Source: Azolla caroliniana (taxonomy: Eukaryota; Polypodiophyta). Taken from it: a DNA stretch of 64,000 bases. The position numbers were made by a program, and so were the translations under genes. Within the stretch, counting starts at the first letter, position 1; every line of letters begins with the position of its first letter. The stretch is from positions 22,010,001 through 22,074,000 of the forward strand of contig JBHGNT010000007.1 in assembly GCA_043228905.1 (NCBI GenBank). Direction: 5' to 3'. Below the pieces are notes generated by a model. It saw nothing but the letters and a program-made list of their open reading frames with translations, had not been told where the DNA came from and searched no databases. Positions 23,941 through 36,645 of this stretch are shown in pieces.

Positions 23941-24571
23941 CTCAGTCATCTCCAAGAAGTGTCTTGGGTGAATCTAGTACCTACCCCGACTTATACGTTG
24001 TCTACATACATCTTTTTTATTCGGTGAGACACGAGTATTTTTTGCCCAAAAGGAATCCACTTTCTCAATAATCTCATGAGACAAGGTATCACATCGTCGT
24101 CTACGGCCTAACCCCAACCACTTAAATTGATTTGACTCTATATTTGTCCGATGCTTCCTCAAGTTTCTTCTTTGAATACCAAGGGCTAAGGCAACTTTAG
24201 TATCACTATTTTTTTTTTCTTGTACCATTTACAACCATGTGAAGTGTTGCTCTCTTTGAACCAAGTTTATCTATGCTCTCTACCCCTTTCACTAAGTGTA
24301 GCGATGACTTCATAGACTCTACCATCTCCTCTGAAACACATTGGTCCCTAAATTTAATATGAATCTTCATGCACTCATTCAAAAGCTAATGGTGTAACAC
24401 TCTAGAGATAATATCCCTACGATCTTCCTTGGTAAATCTCTCAATTAATTTTGGTAAATAACGAAGTATTTGAAGAACCACCCGTCTCTTGCTCCTCTCA
24501 GACATAGAATTGCTACATGACGACTCACTCTCCTTGACATCTACCATTGCCACTCTCATGTATTCCAACAC

Positions 24572-25529
24572 ATAATTTCTTGTTATTTCAATGCCGAATT
24601 AATCAAAATAAATTCTTAATACATCGTCGAATAAACGTACTTAATACGTCAATGGAAACCACATCAACCCGTTTTCGAATAAACATGTACGATAATACCA
24701 CACACATATTCCTTTAACAAAACAATACAGTACTAAGAAAACCATACCAATAGGCTAATATAAAAGTCAAGTTTTAGGTGTTATCCACATGTGCCTAACG
24801 TCATTGGCAGAATATTATCATTCTATTAAGATCGGGAAATAGTACAAATAACAATATGCTCAACGTAATATGGTAACAATGAACACGTAGACGGAGATGA
24901 TAATGACAATAATAATCATGATGATGATGAAGACATAATCTTTTCAGCATAAATAAATCTTAAAGTTTCCATTTGAAAGGATAAACAATAAATATTAAAG
25001 CTTAAAAAACAGTTTTAAAGACATACCCAGGGAAGGAGAAGATATACCGAGGGAAGGAGACGACATACCGAGGGAAGGAGAAGATGGCTCAGATGTGTGA
25101 CACAAAGAACGCTTGATCATTTTTATGTAGGTTTGATTCGTAGATAAGGAATGGCAAGATCCCAAATCTTGGGGACATTCACGTGCTGTGAATACATGAG
25201 ATGCAAAGAACGACAAACAGTGAATCTGAGATGGGCTCGGTTGAAAGGAGGAAGGGGATGCGCCAAATTCAATTAATGTGGCGTGATAAATTAAAAGTGA
25301 TGGGGAAATAGCCACCAAATCAGTCCTCACTCCTGAATACGCAACAACTGTCTCCCCCCATTTAAATGCAACGGGTACTACCCCCACCCCACTCCCTAAA
25401 AAGATTATAAAATTTTTCGATTTTTTTAAAAGCTTTTTTATAATTACTTAGTACTCACAATACTAAAAGTACTTGTGTTTTTCGTAGCAAAAAACAATAC
25501 TTTTTTGGTACACCGTAGCATGCTTTGAC
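24572..25529. other. Upstream flank of the transposase relic
   Basis: AT-rich, no gene recognised. Three tandem units of about 20 bp (GGGAAGGAGAAGATATACCGA type) lie at about 25,029-25,085; they produce the Ser-Pro-Ser-Leu-Gly repeat of a spurious minus-strand frame. No terminal inverted repeat could be paired confidently. Confidence 0.45.
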
Positions 25530-28500
25530 CCCTATATGAATCAGTGGAAGTTTACCACATAATGATTCTTTTGTGCGTGGGTGTAAAGTTCAGTGCTACA
25601 ACAATCGACTACAGTCTGATAGGTCATTAGTTCAACCCTGGCTGAGCCCTAATTCTAAGAGGTGAGCTGCCTTTCGAAATTAAGTGTAGATTTCATGTAC
25701 ATGAATGGATATTTCGATATGATATTTCGTTTGTGCTTGGGATTTATATCTTAGTGGTAGAGCAATCAACTGAAGCACGATAAGTCACCAATTCAACCTC
25801 GGCTACTTTCTGACTCAAAGAGATGTCCGAACTGACATAATAATTCGTTTGGATGTCTTCTATATGAGTCAATGGAGGTTTGCCATGTAATGTTTCTTTT
25901 GTGCGCGGGTGTAAAGTTCAGTGCTACAGTAATCGGCTAAAATAAAATAGGTCACTAGTTCAACCCCGGCTGAGCCCTAAGTCTAAGAGGTGAGGTGCCT
26001 TTCGAAATGAAGTCTAGATTTCATGTACATGAATCGATGGAAGTGTCCGAAATCTCATAATAATTCGAGTAGATATCTAGTAGATGAATGAATGGTGGAT
26101 TGCAATGTAATGTTTCTTTTGTGCGTGGGTGTATAGCTCATTGGTAGAGTAATCGATTGCAGTCTAATAGGTCACCGGTTCAACCCCGGTTGTGCCCTGA
26201 TTCGAGGAGACGATGTGTGCCATATACCTAATCGAGTGAAGATATCACATAAATGAATAGATGGAGGTGTCCAAACGACATAATCATTCGACTAGATGTC
26301 TTGTACATGAATCAATGGAGATTTCGACGTGATATTTCTTTTGTGTTCGGGTGTATCTCTAAGTGGTAGATGAATCGGCTGTAGTACGATAGGTCATCGG
26401 TTCAACCCCGCCTACCTCCTGATTCAAGGAAATATCCAAAACGACATAATATTTAGTGTGGACTTCTTATATATGAATCAGTGGAGGTTTGCCATGAAAT
26501 GTTTCTTTTGTGTGCGAGTGTAAACTTCAGTGCTACAACAACTGGCTACAGTCTCATAGGTCATTAGTTCAACCCTGGCTAAGCCCAAATTCTAAGAGGT
26601 GAGGTGCCTTTCGAGATGAAGTGTAGATTTCATGTACATGAATGGATATTTCGGCGTGATATTTCTTTTGTGCTTGGGATGTATGTCTTAGTGGTAGAGC
26701 AATCCGCTAGAATAGGATAGGTCACCGGTTCAATCCATGCTGCCTCCTTATTTAAGGAGATGTTCGGAACGACATAATAATTCGACAATTCTCTTTTGTG
26801 CGTGTGTGTAAAGCTCAACGCTAGAGCAATCGGCCAAAGTCTCATAGGTCACGAGTTCAACCCTGGCTGAGCACTAATTCTAAGAGCTGAGATGCCTTTG
26901 GAAATGAAGTTTAGATTTCATGTACATGAATCGATGGAAGTGTCCGAAATCTCATAATAAATCGTCTGGATCCCTAGTACATGAATGAATGCTATGTTGC
27001 GATGCAATGTTTGTTTTGTGCGTGGGTGTATAGCTCAGTGGTAGAGCAATCGACTGTAGTCCGATAGGTCACCCGTTCAATCCCGACTGCACCCTAATTG
27101 AAGGAGATGGTGGTTGCCATATACGGAATACAATCAAGATTTCATGTAGCTAAATCAATGGAAGTGTGGTACATGAATCAATGGAGATTTCGACATGATA
27201 TTTATTTTTTGGTTGGGTGTATATCTCATTGGTAGAGAAATCGGTGGTAGTATGATAGGTCATTGGTTCAACCCCACCCGCCTCCTGATTCAAGGAGATG
27301 TCCAAAACAACATAATAATTCGTGTGGACTTCTTCTATATGAATCATTGGAAGTTTGCCACGTAATACTTCTTTGGTGCGTGGGTGAAAAGTTTAGTGCT
27401 ACAACAATCGGCAACGGTCTGATAGGTCACTGGTTCAAGCCCGACAGAGCCATAATTCTAAGAGGTGAGGTGCCTTTCCGAATGAAGTCTAGATTTCATG
27501 TGCATGATTTGATGGAAGTGTCTAAAATCTCATAATAAATTGACTGGATATCTACTAGATGAATGAATGGTGGAGTATCCTAAACCGGGTGTAATCAATC
27601 GATTGGAGTATCCGAAATCTCGTAATAATTCGACTCAATATCTTAGAGATGAATGAATGGTGAATTGTGACATAATGTATCTTTTGTGTGTAGGTGTATA
27701 GCTCACTGGTAGAGTAATCGGCTACAGTCCAATAGGTCACCGGTTCAACCCCGACTGCACCCTTATTCAAGGAGACGATGGGTGCCATGTACTGAACAGA
27801 GTGAAGATTTCATGTACATGAATCGATGGAGGTGTGCTCCAAAACGACATATTCATTCGACTGAACCTCTTGGATATGAATCATTGGAGAATTCGACATG
27901 GTATTTCCTTTGTGCTCGGTCGTATATGCTAGTGGTAGAGCAATCAGCTGTAGTACGATAGGTCACCGGGTCAATGCTGGTTGCCTCCTGATTTAAGGAG
28001 ATGTGATGTCCAGAATGACATAATAATTCGACCCTACTTCTTCTATATGAATGAGTGGCGTTTTGCAATGTAATGTTTCTTTTGTGCGTGGATGTAAAGT
28101 TCAGTGCTACAACAATCGACATCAGTCTGATAGGTCACTAGTTCAACCCCTGGTGACCCCTAATTCTAAGAGGTGAGGTGACTTTTGAAATGAAGTCTAG
28201 ATTTCATGTACATGAATCGATGGAAGTGTCCGAAATCTCATAATAATTCGACTGAATATCTATTATATCAATGAATGCTGGATTGCAACGTAAAGTTTCT
28301 TTTCTGCGTGGGTGTATAGCTCATTGGTAGAGCAATCGGCTGCAGTTCGATAGGTCACTGGTTCAACCCCAGTTGTGCCCTTTCGATTCAAGGAGATTGC
28401 ATGTGTCATATACCTAATCGAGTGAAGATATGACATACATGAATAGATGGAGGTTTCACGTGATATTTCTTTTGTGGCCTGGTGTATATGTCAGTGGTAG

Positions 28501-28920
28501 AGCAATCAACTGTACTATGATAGGTCATTGGTTGAATCCTGGCTACGTTCTGATTCAAGGAGATGTCCGAAATGACATGATAACTCGACTCTACTTTTTC
28601 TATATGAATCATTGGACGTTTTGCAACGTAATATTTCTTGTGTGCGCGGTCTAAAGTTCAATGCTACAATAATCGACGTCAGTTTGATAGGTCACTAGTT
28701 CAACCCCGGGTGAGCCCTAATTCTAAGAGGTAAGGTGGCTTTTGAAGTGAAGTTTAGATTTCATGTGCATGAATCGATGAAAGTGTCCAAAATCTCATAA
28801 TAATTCAACTGGATATCTAGTAGACGAATGAATGGTGGATTATGACGTAATCTTTCTTTTGTGCGTGGGTGTATAGCTCAGTGGTAGAGCAATCAGTTGC
28901 GGTTTGATAGGTCATCAGTT
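25530..28920 (+). repeat. tRNA-derived monomer array, left part
   Basis: About 18 B-box-like positions, spaced about 120-310 bp, all on the + strand. Monomers are of three kinds. A: TTTTGTGCGTGGGTGTATAG followed by CTCAGTGGTAGAGC, tail CCCT + GATTCAAGGAGA. B: GGGTGTATATCTCAGTGGTAG with anticodon-loop CTGTAGT, tail CTCCTGATTCAAGGAGATGT. C: GGGTGTAAAGTTCAGTGCTAC, tail GAGCCCTAATTCTAAGAGGTG. Each is followed by related spacer text (AATAATTCGACT, TACATGAATCGATGGA, CGTAATGTTTC). The array is broken inside the T-arm of an A monomer at about 28,920, where a copia insertion starts. Confidence 0.9.
28310..28381 (+). tRNA. tRNA-Cys(GCA)-like unit, complete cloverleaf
   Basis: 72 nt. Acceptor GGGTGTA pairs with TGTGCCC (including G-U pairs). 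D stem GCTC/GAGC. Anticodon stem ATCGG/TCGAT (one G-U) with loop CTGCAGT. T stem ACTGG/CCAGT, a compensated change from the consensus ACCGG/CCGGT. Discriminator base T, as in tRNA-Cys. No T4 terminator directly follows (TTTC). It could be a functional gene, a pseudogene or a repeat head. Confidence 0.5.
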
Positions 28921-29484
28921 GCGTCTCACTGTGTTAAATCACTAATTGGAGTAAGCTAGCTGGAGGTACTATGTTCCTGTGATTGTTACCACTTGAGGCA
29001 AGCTCCCTATGCAACACCCGACCCAATCGTGCTTCATTTGGTTAAACGACATCCGAATAGGTCACCGGATGCTATTCACTTGCTTGTTGTAACCACCCGT
29101 TGCAGATCGGTCTCCTGACAACAACCAAATTCGTGCTTCATTCAGCTGATCGACATTCAGGAGGATCAGTTGGATCCGTCTCTCTCATCACTGCAGTCAC
29201 CCGAAGCAGAATCGACCCAAACAATCGGTTTCTTGTAATCGGTATTTGGCTTACAATCGGGAGCTAACCGGGCTCACTCCGAGTCTACAACATTTGGGAA
29301 GACCAGCCGGTTTATCCCTCAAGGTACTGGATTCACTTCGAGCAAGTTCAGCAACAAGTATCCGAAACCAAACCGACTCGGGTTCAAAACCGAGTAGAAC
29401 GATATTGGGTGAGCCAACCGGCTGCACCCCACCAAGGTTCGTAGTCAACTCCGAACCGAGGCTTACCAACTGAAACCGAAGCAG
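28921..29484 (+). other. Leader sequence of copia 3
   Basis: About 560 bp between the broken array and the gag ATG, with words such as AACCGAAGCAGATGG just before the start. No ORF of note and no TGGTATCAGAGC. It begins abruptly inside an array monomer, indicating that the 5' LTR and PBS were deleted. Confidence 0.5.
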
Positions 29485-31962
29485 ATGGCATCAACATCTG
29501 GCTCATCGGAGATGAGTCTAAGGAGGTTCGACGGTTCTAACTTCAACTTCTCGAAGGAACAAATGTAGGACTATCTCATAGTCAAGGGTCAGATAGACCT
29601 CATTGAGAATGAAAATCCTCCAGAAGCATACAAGGCAAACGAATGGCTAAAGCTGGACAGAATCGTCAACACCACGATTCGAATGCACTTATCGGAGTCA
29701 GTATACTTCATAGTGGAATCGTGCTCGACAGCTTTTGAACTATGGAAAACATTGTCGGAAACTTATGAAAAGAAGGTCGCTACAACGAAGATGTATTTGA
29801 TCCGGTGCCTCTACAACTTGCGGATGAAAGAATCAGATTCGGTTCAGGCACACCTCAACAAGTACGAAAGCATAGGCTCCCAAATCTCGTCTCAGGGGAC
29901 GGAAATCGAGGATGAACTCAGAGCAATGATACTCATGAGTAGTCTCCCCTCTTCATGGGAAACTTTCGTTACAACCGTGTGCAATGCTTCAACAGCTGCC
30001 GTTAAGTACTCTGAAGTCACGAGCGCAATTCTGACTAAAGTAGCTCGGAGAAAGTCTTTCGCCAAAGACTCGGTAGATGAAGCTTACATAGTACAAGGTT
30101 GACCGACCGATCGAACAACCGAGGAAGAAGTTCTTCCCACCCGCCGAACAATCAACGAAGCTGGAGCAAGTCCCGGGACAACCGAATTTGCAACTACTGC
30201 AAGAAACCGGGACACATCAAAGCCGACTGCCGGACACTCAAAGGAAAAACTGACAAAGCTCAGAGAGCAGATCAGAAGAGTAGTCAGCATGAGGAGGTCA
30301 ACTATGTCGGCTCTTCAGCCGAAATTATGACGACCGACCCGAACATATTGTCCATAGAGAACCCAGTCGAATCAAAAGTTCTGCTTACGACTGAGGAATC
30401 GAGCACATGGCTCCTAGACTTGGGCGCATCATATCATGTGACACCTCACTGATCTCAGTTTCGACAATACTTGGACTGACATTCCGACTCAGTTCGAGTC
30501 GGAAACTCGCAGCACTGTGCTACAATCTGAATCGTCACCGTAGAGCTCAACCTTCCGGGTGGCTCTACACTCGTACTACACAACGTCTGACATGTTCATG
30601 AGCTCTCAAGACCCTTGATCTCAGTTGGACATCTTGACGAAGCCGACATCTATGCCGGGTTCTCATCAGCAGGGTGGACACTCCACAAAGGGAACCTCCT
30701 ACTTGCTCGAGGACCAAAGGTACACTCTTTGTACCCTTTATATGTCACACTCAAAGAGGGTGACTTATTTCTGGTTGATATCCCCGTGTCATCGTTATGG
30801 CACGGACGACTTGGACACCTTAGCAAGGCCATCATAACGCACCTATCCAGAGCCAATTACATCCCCAAACTCTTCTTCTCGAATCACCAATTCTGCGAGC
30901 ATTTCCAGTACGGAAAATATGTAGCCGCATCACACCCGACATCAGCACTAAGAGAATCGAGTCCCCTCGATTTGGTCCACTCGGATGTTTGTGGCCTGAT
31001 GCCACATCAGTCTCTTGACAGTGCTTCGTACTTCGTCAGTTTTATTGACGACTCGACTCGGAAGGTGTGGGCTTACCCCATCAGAACCAAAGATTGGGTG
31101 TTCTCGATCTTCTCCGAATGACTTGCTATGGTCGAAAGTCAGACTAGTCGGAAACTGAAATGTCTCCGAATCAACAATGGAGGAGAATTCAAGTCTAAAG
31201 AATTCGGGAACGCGACATTCAACGTGAATATACGGTACCCTATAGTCCGGAGCAGAACGGAATTGCTGAACGCATGAAACAGACGATTCAAGAATGCATA
31301 GTATCCATGCTCCAACACTCCGGACTGTCGGATGGCTTTTGGGCGGAGGCTCTACTTACGGCAGTACACATAATAAATATGTCGTCAAGTAGACCTCTAG
31401 GACTTAAAATACCTCAGGAAACATGCACCGGTTGTAAGCCGAATTATGACAAGCTGAGGATCTTCGGTTGCGAGGCGTATGCCCTCATACCGAAAGACGA
31501 TCGCCGGAAACTCAAACCAAGATCAAGGAAATGCATTTTCCTTCGATATGGACCCGACGACGAGATCGGATACCGACTCTGGGACCCCGAGCACAGACAA
31601 ATCATCCGAAGTTTGGACGTCGTGTTCAACGAGTCGGCTATGCATAAAACGGCCGAAAGGCCTATGGAAGTCCGAAGGGTAATATTCTCCGAAGTGCCAA
31701 CCCTTCATGAAGGCCCAACCCACAACACGAGATCGTTTTCACGGGTAACCGACACCTCCCGCACTGAATCCACCGATTCAGCACAACCAATTAGCTCGGC
31801 TTCCGACCATCTGACATCTATACCCGGTGAGACCAATCCAGTCATACCTCGAAGATCCGTGAGACTATCGCAACCTCCGGAAAGGTACTGTCCCAGAATT
31901 TTCTTTACCGACGCCGGTGAACCGACGTCTTATGAAGAAGCATCGGCATCTGCCGACTCCGC
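29485..31962 (+). pseudogene. copia 3 gag-protease-integrase (first part)
   Basis: Gag starts at ATG 29,485 with an in-frame TAG at 29,566-29,568. A frameshift near 30,100 separates the Gag core from the zinc knuckle. The knuckle CNYCKKPGHIKADC is intact at about 30,190. The protease motif is DLGAS instead of DSGAS. Several stops lie at 30,450-30,600. Integrase follows (SLWHGRLGHLSK, LDLVHSDVCG), but the second catalytic Asp is replaced (INNGGEF, about 31,170). NGIAERM carries the third catalytic residue. The reading stops at 31,962 (…SYEEASASADSA) where gypsy A is inserted. Confidence 0.88.
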
Positions 31963-33087
31963 TGTCGTGAAGATCCGTCACTACGCGCGGATCGTGAGCC
32001 GGAACCGCCGGGGTTCTGGACCAGAAGGATTCAAAGTCGATACAAGCTTTGGCAAGAAAGTACTTAAGATAGATTAGGAAAGAGAGAAGTTGAGATTAAA
32101 CGATTGAGAAAGATTGATTGAACTTTTAACTTTAGATTTAAGAAATAAGTTACACGATCAATTTGATAACGAATTTCCTCTTCTTAATTTTCATAAAAAA
32201 AAACCGTGTTTTTTCTCCTCCGCCTTCCCTCTTTTATAGATGCTCTCATGCATATGATGCATGTGAGGGTACAAGACATGCATAAATTGCATGTTTGCCA
32301 TTTGGCGCTTATGTATTACATGTGGTGCATGATAACCATGTCACTCATTTTAGTTCTCATGTATGAGAATTTACATGTAAAAGTACAATGATAGAAATAT
32401 AATTTCAACTAAATAGCATGGCTTAATGGTAAGCCAATTGACTCTTAACTTGGAGGTGCAAGGTTCGAATCCTTACTTGCCCTCCTTGTATATGTAAATA
32501 TGTATATATATTTATATATTTATTTATCTAGTCGCCGGACGCCAGTTCGCCGGATGCCGTCGGTTACCGGTGCGTCGTCAGATGCCGTCGCTGGATGACG
32601 TCGCCGGATACCGGTGCCGCCGCCGGATGCCGCCGGATACCGGTGCCTCACCGGATGCTGTCGCCGGATTGCCTCCGGATCACCGGCTCCATCGCCGGTC
32701 CGGTTTTGGTTGGCCAAAACCCTTTACGAGTAGCTAGCCCACCTCCACTCTTAGTTTAAGTTACCTTGAACTCTCTATGCTCCACACATAGACACAAAGA
32801 TAATATCTTTTGCTCCACCTTATATATGATGAGAGCTGTATTTGTCGTGCCTATGTGGGATATCTCACAATTTTCTCCTTTTCTTTTACAAACTTTATAC
32901 CCTCATATCTTGACATTTAGTTGTCTGTTTCTCGTGTAATAAAGTGCATTCGAAACCTCCATCATTTTGTACTTAGATATTAAATCTATTTAAAATGTTA
33001 TCTTCACAATTATTGTACTATGTGATTCATACTCGATTTCGTACGTTTTATGGGATTTTCACACTATTGCTGAAAATCTTCACGACA
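31963..33087 (-). repeat. 3' LTR of gypsy A
   Basis: 1,125 bp. A minus-strand TATAAAAG lies at 32,231-32,238. A plus-strand tRNA-like module is at 32,414-32,485. A GC-rich minisatellite (CGCCGGATGCCGTCGG/ATACCGGTGC words) at about 32,528-32,700 differs in length from the copy in the 5' LTR. Confidence 0.88.
32414..32485 (+). repeat. tRNA-like module in LTR A (antisense to the element)
   Basis: A box TGGCTTAATGG (32,419-32,429), B box GGTTCGAATCC (32,462-32,472, matching the consensus), D stem GGCT/AGCC and an anticodon-loop-like CTCTTAA (CUU, Lys-type). The acceptor arms do not pair, so it is tRNA-like rather than a tRNA gene. The second LTR copy has it at 46,252-46,323 with CTCCTAA in the loop. 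Confidence 0.65.
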
Positions 33088-33159
33088 TCCACCCCCACCA
33101 AACCGCCCGTCCTCCGGTACGTGCCAAGAAGAGAAGAAGTGAGATTTCGGCTACGATGA

Positions 33160-34562
33160 TCAATTAGATTCCTCCATGTCTTCATTTTCATCCGGCCTAT
33201 TATGTTCATCAACGAGGTAATCGAGGTCAGGATCCTTGTCTTGTCTTTTCTTGAAAATCTTTACTCTTTTTCCCGCAATGGGTACGGCCAACCTTGATCC
33301 GTCTAGTCCCGCAGGGTGGTAGGTGGCATTATCGTTGGCACTTGTCACCACATACGGCCCGAACCATCTTCTTGCGAACTTCCTTGTTGTACTGTGTTGA
33401 TTGTCAAGGGTGCTGTCGTAAACCAAAACCCAATCCCCTTCTTCAATCTTCTTGGGACGAAGTCGATGCGTGTTGTCGAACCAAACTTTGTTCTTTACTC
33501 GGGCTGCCTTCAGGTCTTTCGCGCTTTTTCTAAATCTTCAGGTCTTCTTTCAAGTTGCCTTATCCGCGCCGCTAATAACTCTTCTTGGCTCATCTCGTTC
33601 TCCCACGATATCGCTACCCATGAGGCAATCGTCCTTTCGATGGGCATAATCGGCTTTTGTCCATACATAAGCTCTGTCGGCATATACCTTGTCACTGAGC
33701 TATGTGTTGTTCTATCGGCCCACAAGGCATAGGGTAATAGTCGTGGCCAATTCCCGACTTGACCGTTGCATGCCCGTACGATGGCTTTAACGATAGGTCC
33801 ATGCCCTCGCTCGATCTTCCCATTTGCTTCTGGATTGTAGGCAGTCGTGAGGGAGAGCTTCACGCCTAGTCTTTCGAAGAGCTCCGTCGCTTCGTGCGCG
33901 TCCAACTCCCCTCGGTCGGCCACTATCTTCCCTACACATCCATATCGGCAAACAACATCTTCAAGTAAAAATTTACAAACGGCTGAAGTCGTCTTATTTG
34001 TCAAGGCTCGTCCTTCCACTTGATTTGTTAAGTCTTCCCTTGCCAACGCTAAGTACTTCATTTGTCCCACTCCCATTGGCATCGAGACCAGATCCACCAT
34101 CCATTTGAAGTGAATGGTGAGTGGGTATGTCGGCTTTAACTCATCACGATGACGTATATTTGAATATATTTGGCAAGTTTCACATGTGGACACGAAATGG
34201 AGTACATCTTTGTACATGCTTGGCCACCAGTACTTCTCCTTCAATTTTTCGAACGTTGCCCATGTTCCTCTATGACCTGCCCAAGCACTCTCGTGGAATT
34301 CGGTCATCAGCATCTCTTGCTCTTCTTTCTTTACCACCACTCGACGTGGTATTCCTGTCCTTCTTTTTGGATGTTGCCAAAGGAATCCTCCCTTCAAGAA
34401 GTATCGATAAGCTTTCTTTCGGATTCGTAGGGCCTCCTCCTTTGTCAACGAAGCATCTGTCGTCAATGTTCTTAGGAATCTACCGATGAGTAACCATTCT
34501 CCTTCGTACTCGTTCTCGTTGAAGGCGTGGAGGGTTTGCGTGTCCTGGTCTTCCGCCGACAA
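33160..34562 (-). pseudogene. gypsy A integrase
   Basis: Zinc-binding start (ESAWAGHRGTW ... CETCQIYS), then the core with the Asp of KWMVDLVSMP, the Asp of VADRGELDA and the Glu of NPEANGKIERGHG, so the catalytic triad is still visible. A frameshift near 33,510 separates the core from the C-terminal part with WFGPYVV (GPY/F module). A stop at 34,563 separates it from RNase H. It is the counterpart of the intact integrase in element B. Confidence 0.85.
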
Positions 34563-36645
34563 TCAAGCCATCTTGAAGAAGTCGAGCGCGACATCTTCAT
34601 CTTCCGAAACCATGTTACTTCCATTTGAAAATCTTGCCCTCGACAGCATGTCAGCCATGGCGTTCTTCTTCCCTGCAATGTGACGGATCTCTGGGTTTAA
34701 AGACTTGATGTAGGCGATCCACTTTAGCATAACAAGATCTGGGGTCGCACATCCTGAGACCATTCCGAGAATTGGGAGACAATCTGTCTCTATTATCACT
34801 TCTGACCCGATCAGGTAATCTTTGTCCGTCTTCACTGCTGACACAATACCCCAAAGTTCCCGCTTGACTTGGGCATATCTTTGTTGCCGTTCGCTGAGAA
34901 CCTTTGCTCCGAACCAGATGGCATATCGCGCATTATCTTCACCTTCTTGGTTGATGACCCACCCGATTCCGGTTGGACTCGTATCTACGGTCACGTAAAT
35001 TGGTTTTCCTTCGGCATAGTCAGCCTTCCTTAGTGCCGGAGCTTCAAGAAGTAGTTTCTTTAATCTTCGCATCGCCTTTGTGTGCTCGTCTCGCCATTCG
35101 AACTTTATTCTTCTCTTTAGTAGTCCATATAACGGTTCGGCGACATGAGCGTAGTGAGGAATCCATATATGATAAAATGCGCACGCTCCAAGGAACCTTC
35201 GAACCTCCGTTTGGTTTTCGCATTCTTCTTTCATGTCTTGGATTGCGTTCACTTTGGATGGTGAGGGCTTCCGGCCATATGCTCCACACAAGTGACCTAC
35301 CACCAAGATCTCTGGTTGCCCAAATGCGGATTTTTCTCCCGTAAATGTCAAATTCGCATCTTCGAGCCTTTGAAGCACCTTCTCGCAATCTTTCATATGA
35401 TCCGCAACGAACTTTCTACAACCTTCCTTATCTTTCGATTCATCTTTCTCCTCATCCGAACATCCTTTTATCGGAATACCATCCAAGAATGGCATCGTGA
35501 TGTCCGGAATGCAATCCTTCAAGACTTTATTCATGGCATTCACCATATGAGCCACCGAGTTCGTTGCACCTTGGGGTAAGGTACACATCCGCACAAGCCC
35601 GATCGGAGTCCTCATGGTTGTAATGTCCCGACTGTCGATCGCCAATTGGAATTGGTCATATCCGGAGTAGAGATCGCCAATGGAGTAGATGGACCGGCCC
35701 GCAAACGCTTCGGCAAATTCGTCCATGCTCGGACCGATTCCGGCATTTCGAATTGTCACCTTGTTGACGGGTTGAAGATCTTGGATGAATCGCAATGATC
35801 CATTCTTCTTCGGCACCGTGAACCACCTATTGGAATAAGGAGCATTCAACGGTTCTAGAATTCCCATACTCACCTTCTCCTTTAAGAGCTCGATCAGCTT
35901 TGGAAGGTGTGTTCTCAGAACCGGTATCGGTTTCAAATTCTACGGCACATGAGACACCGTGAAGATCATCATCGGCTCTATAACCTTTGGGTCGGTGCAT
36001 CCGATTTCTCGTGGGAAGAATGCGAAAGCCTTCCCATGTCTCTCAAGCATATCGCGAAACATTCGGTCCTCTTCAGGGAGAAGGAAATTCTCCTTTCGAA
36101 CTCGTAGCTTCCCCTTTGTCTCTTTGGTGAAGACATGACCTATCTTCTTCGGATCTCTTAAGCTGGATCGTTAGCGACTTCCTTCATCTTTTGCCAGCTA
36201 TCTTCCGGTAGCGGAACCGCAACTAGCTTGATCTTCTTATCCACCGTTTTATATTTCGTGTTGATGTCAGCTTTCTTCATCGAGATGCCACGACGGTATT
36301 CATCGATGATAGCGTACATGTTGACGGAGTTAACCGAAATCACGCATTGGTTGTGAAGATAGCTCAAGTCCACAACGTCCTCGATTTCACCGATGGTGTC
36401 GTTAAATGAGGCTTCTTCCATAATATGAGTCACGAACTCCCCTTCTTCTATTATGTTCTCTTCTTTCAGCATCTTCTCGAATTCTTGTATCCGGTGCTTG
36501 TGCTTCTTGTCGGGTAGTACTAGTTTACATGCGCCACTAGGTGTGACACATGTTGCTTCTCCTTGCAATCCACGCACTCTTCTTTCTTGTGGGGTCTTGT
36601 GATTGCTCGGACTATTTGTGCCCCATGCTTCAATAGTCCGCTCTA
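34563..36645 (-). pseudogene. gypsy A reverse transcriptase-RNase H
   Basis: In the -1 frame relative to the Gag-protease ORF, beginning FLERTIEAWG at the overlap. RT has YSIGDLYSGYDQFQL, but the catalytic box reads PFLDGIPI where element B has PFLDDIPI. RNase H has TVDTSPTGIGW and AGKKNAMADMLSR. In-frame stops are at about 36,158 and at 35,940 (where B has Trp). It cannot polymerise DNA. Confidence 0.88.

Larger units (their letters stand above)
19667..24571 (-). pseudogene. Spliced DDE-type transposase relic (unassigned superfamily)
   Basis: Minus-strand order. A DNA-binding-like Arg-rich segment (24,228-23,974, GLGRRRRCDTLSHEII) ends in HPRHFLEMTE. A GT-AG intron follows at 23,940-23,865. 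Next is FRKFQGLKPFFARKLKERN with a Cys-rich TCCCVYH motif. An LTR interrupts at 23,605-22,456, after which come NCHIVKWKYLEY and then VIDFAENYTFQVQNEVQS (22,288-21,962). A further exon carries HWVWSDG and QFKAARSFYF, then a long repeat-filled intron (about 21,759-20,506), then WNYFGSGHGKAKHDGAGAV and IKRALTSEQL in the last exon (20,505-19,667). I take the Asp of DFAENY and the Asp of SDG as catalytic-type residues. HGK..DG.G..KR is a motif I recall from uncharacterised transposase-like proteins of animals and plants. An in-frame stop (24,386), frameshifts near 22,330 and 23,965 and the LTR make it a pseudogene. Confidence 0.65.
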
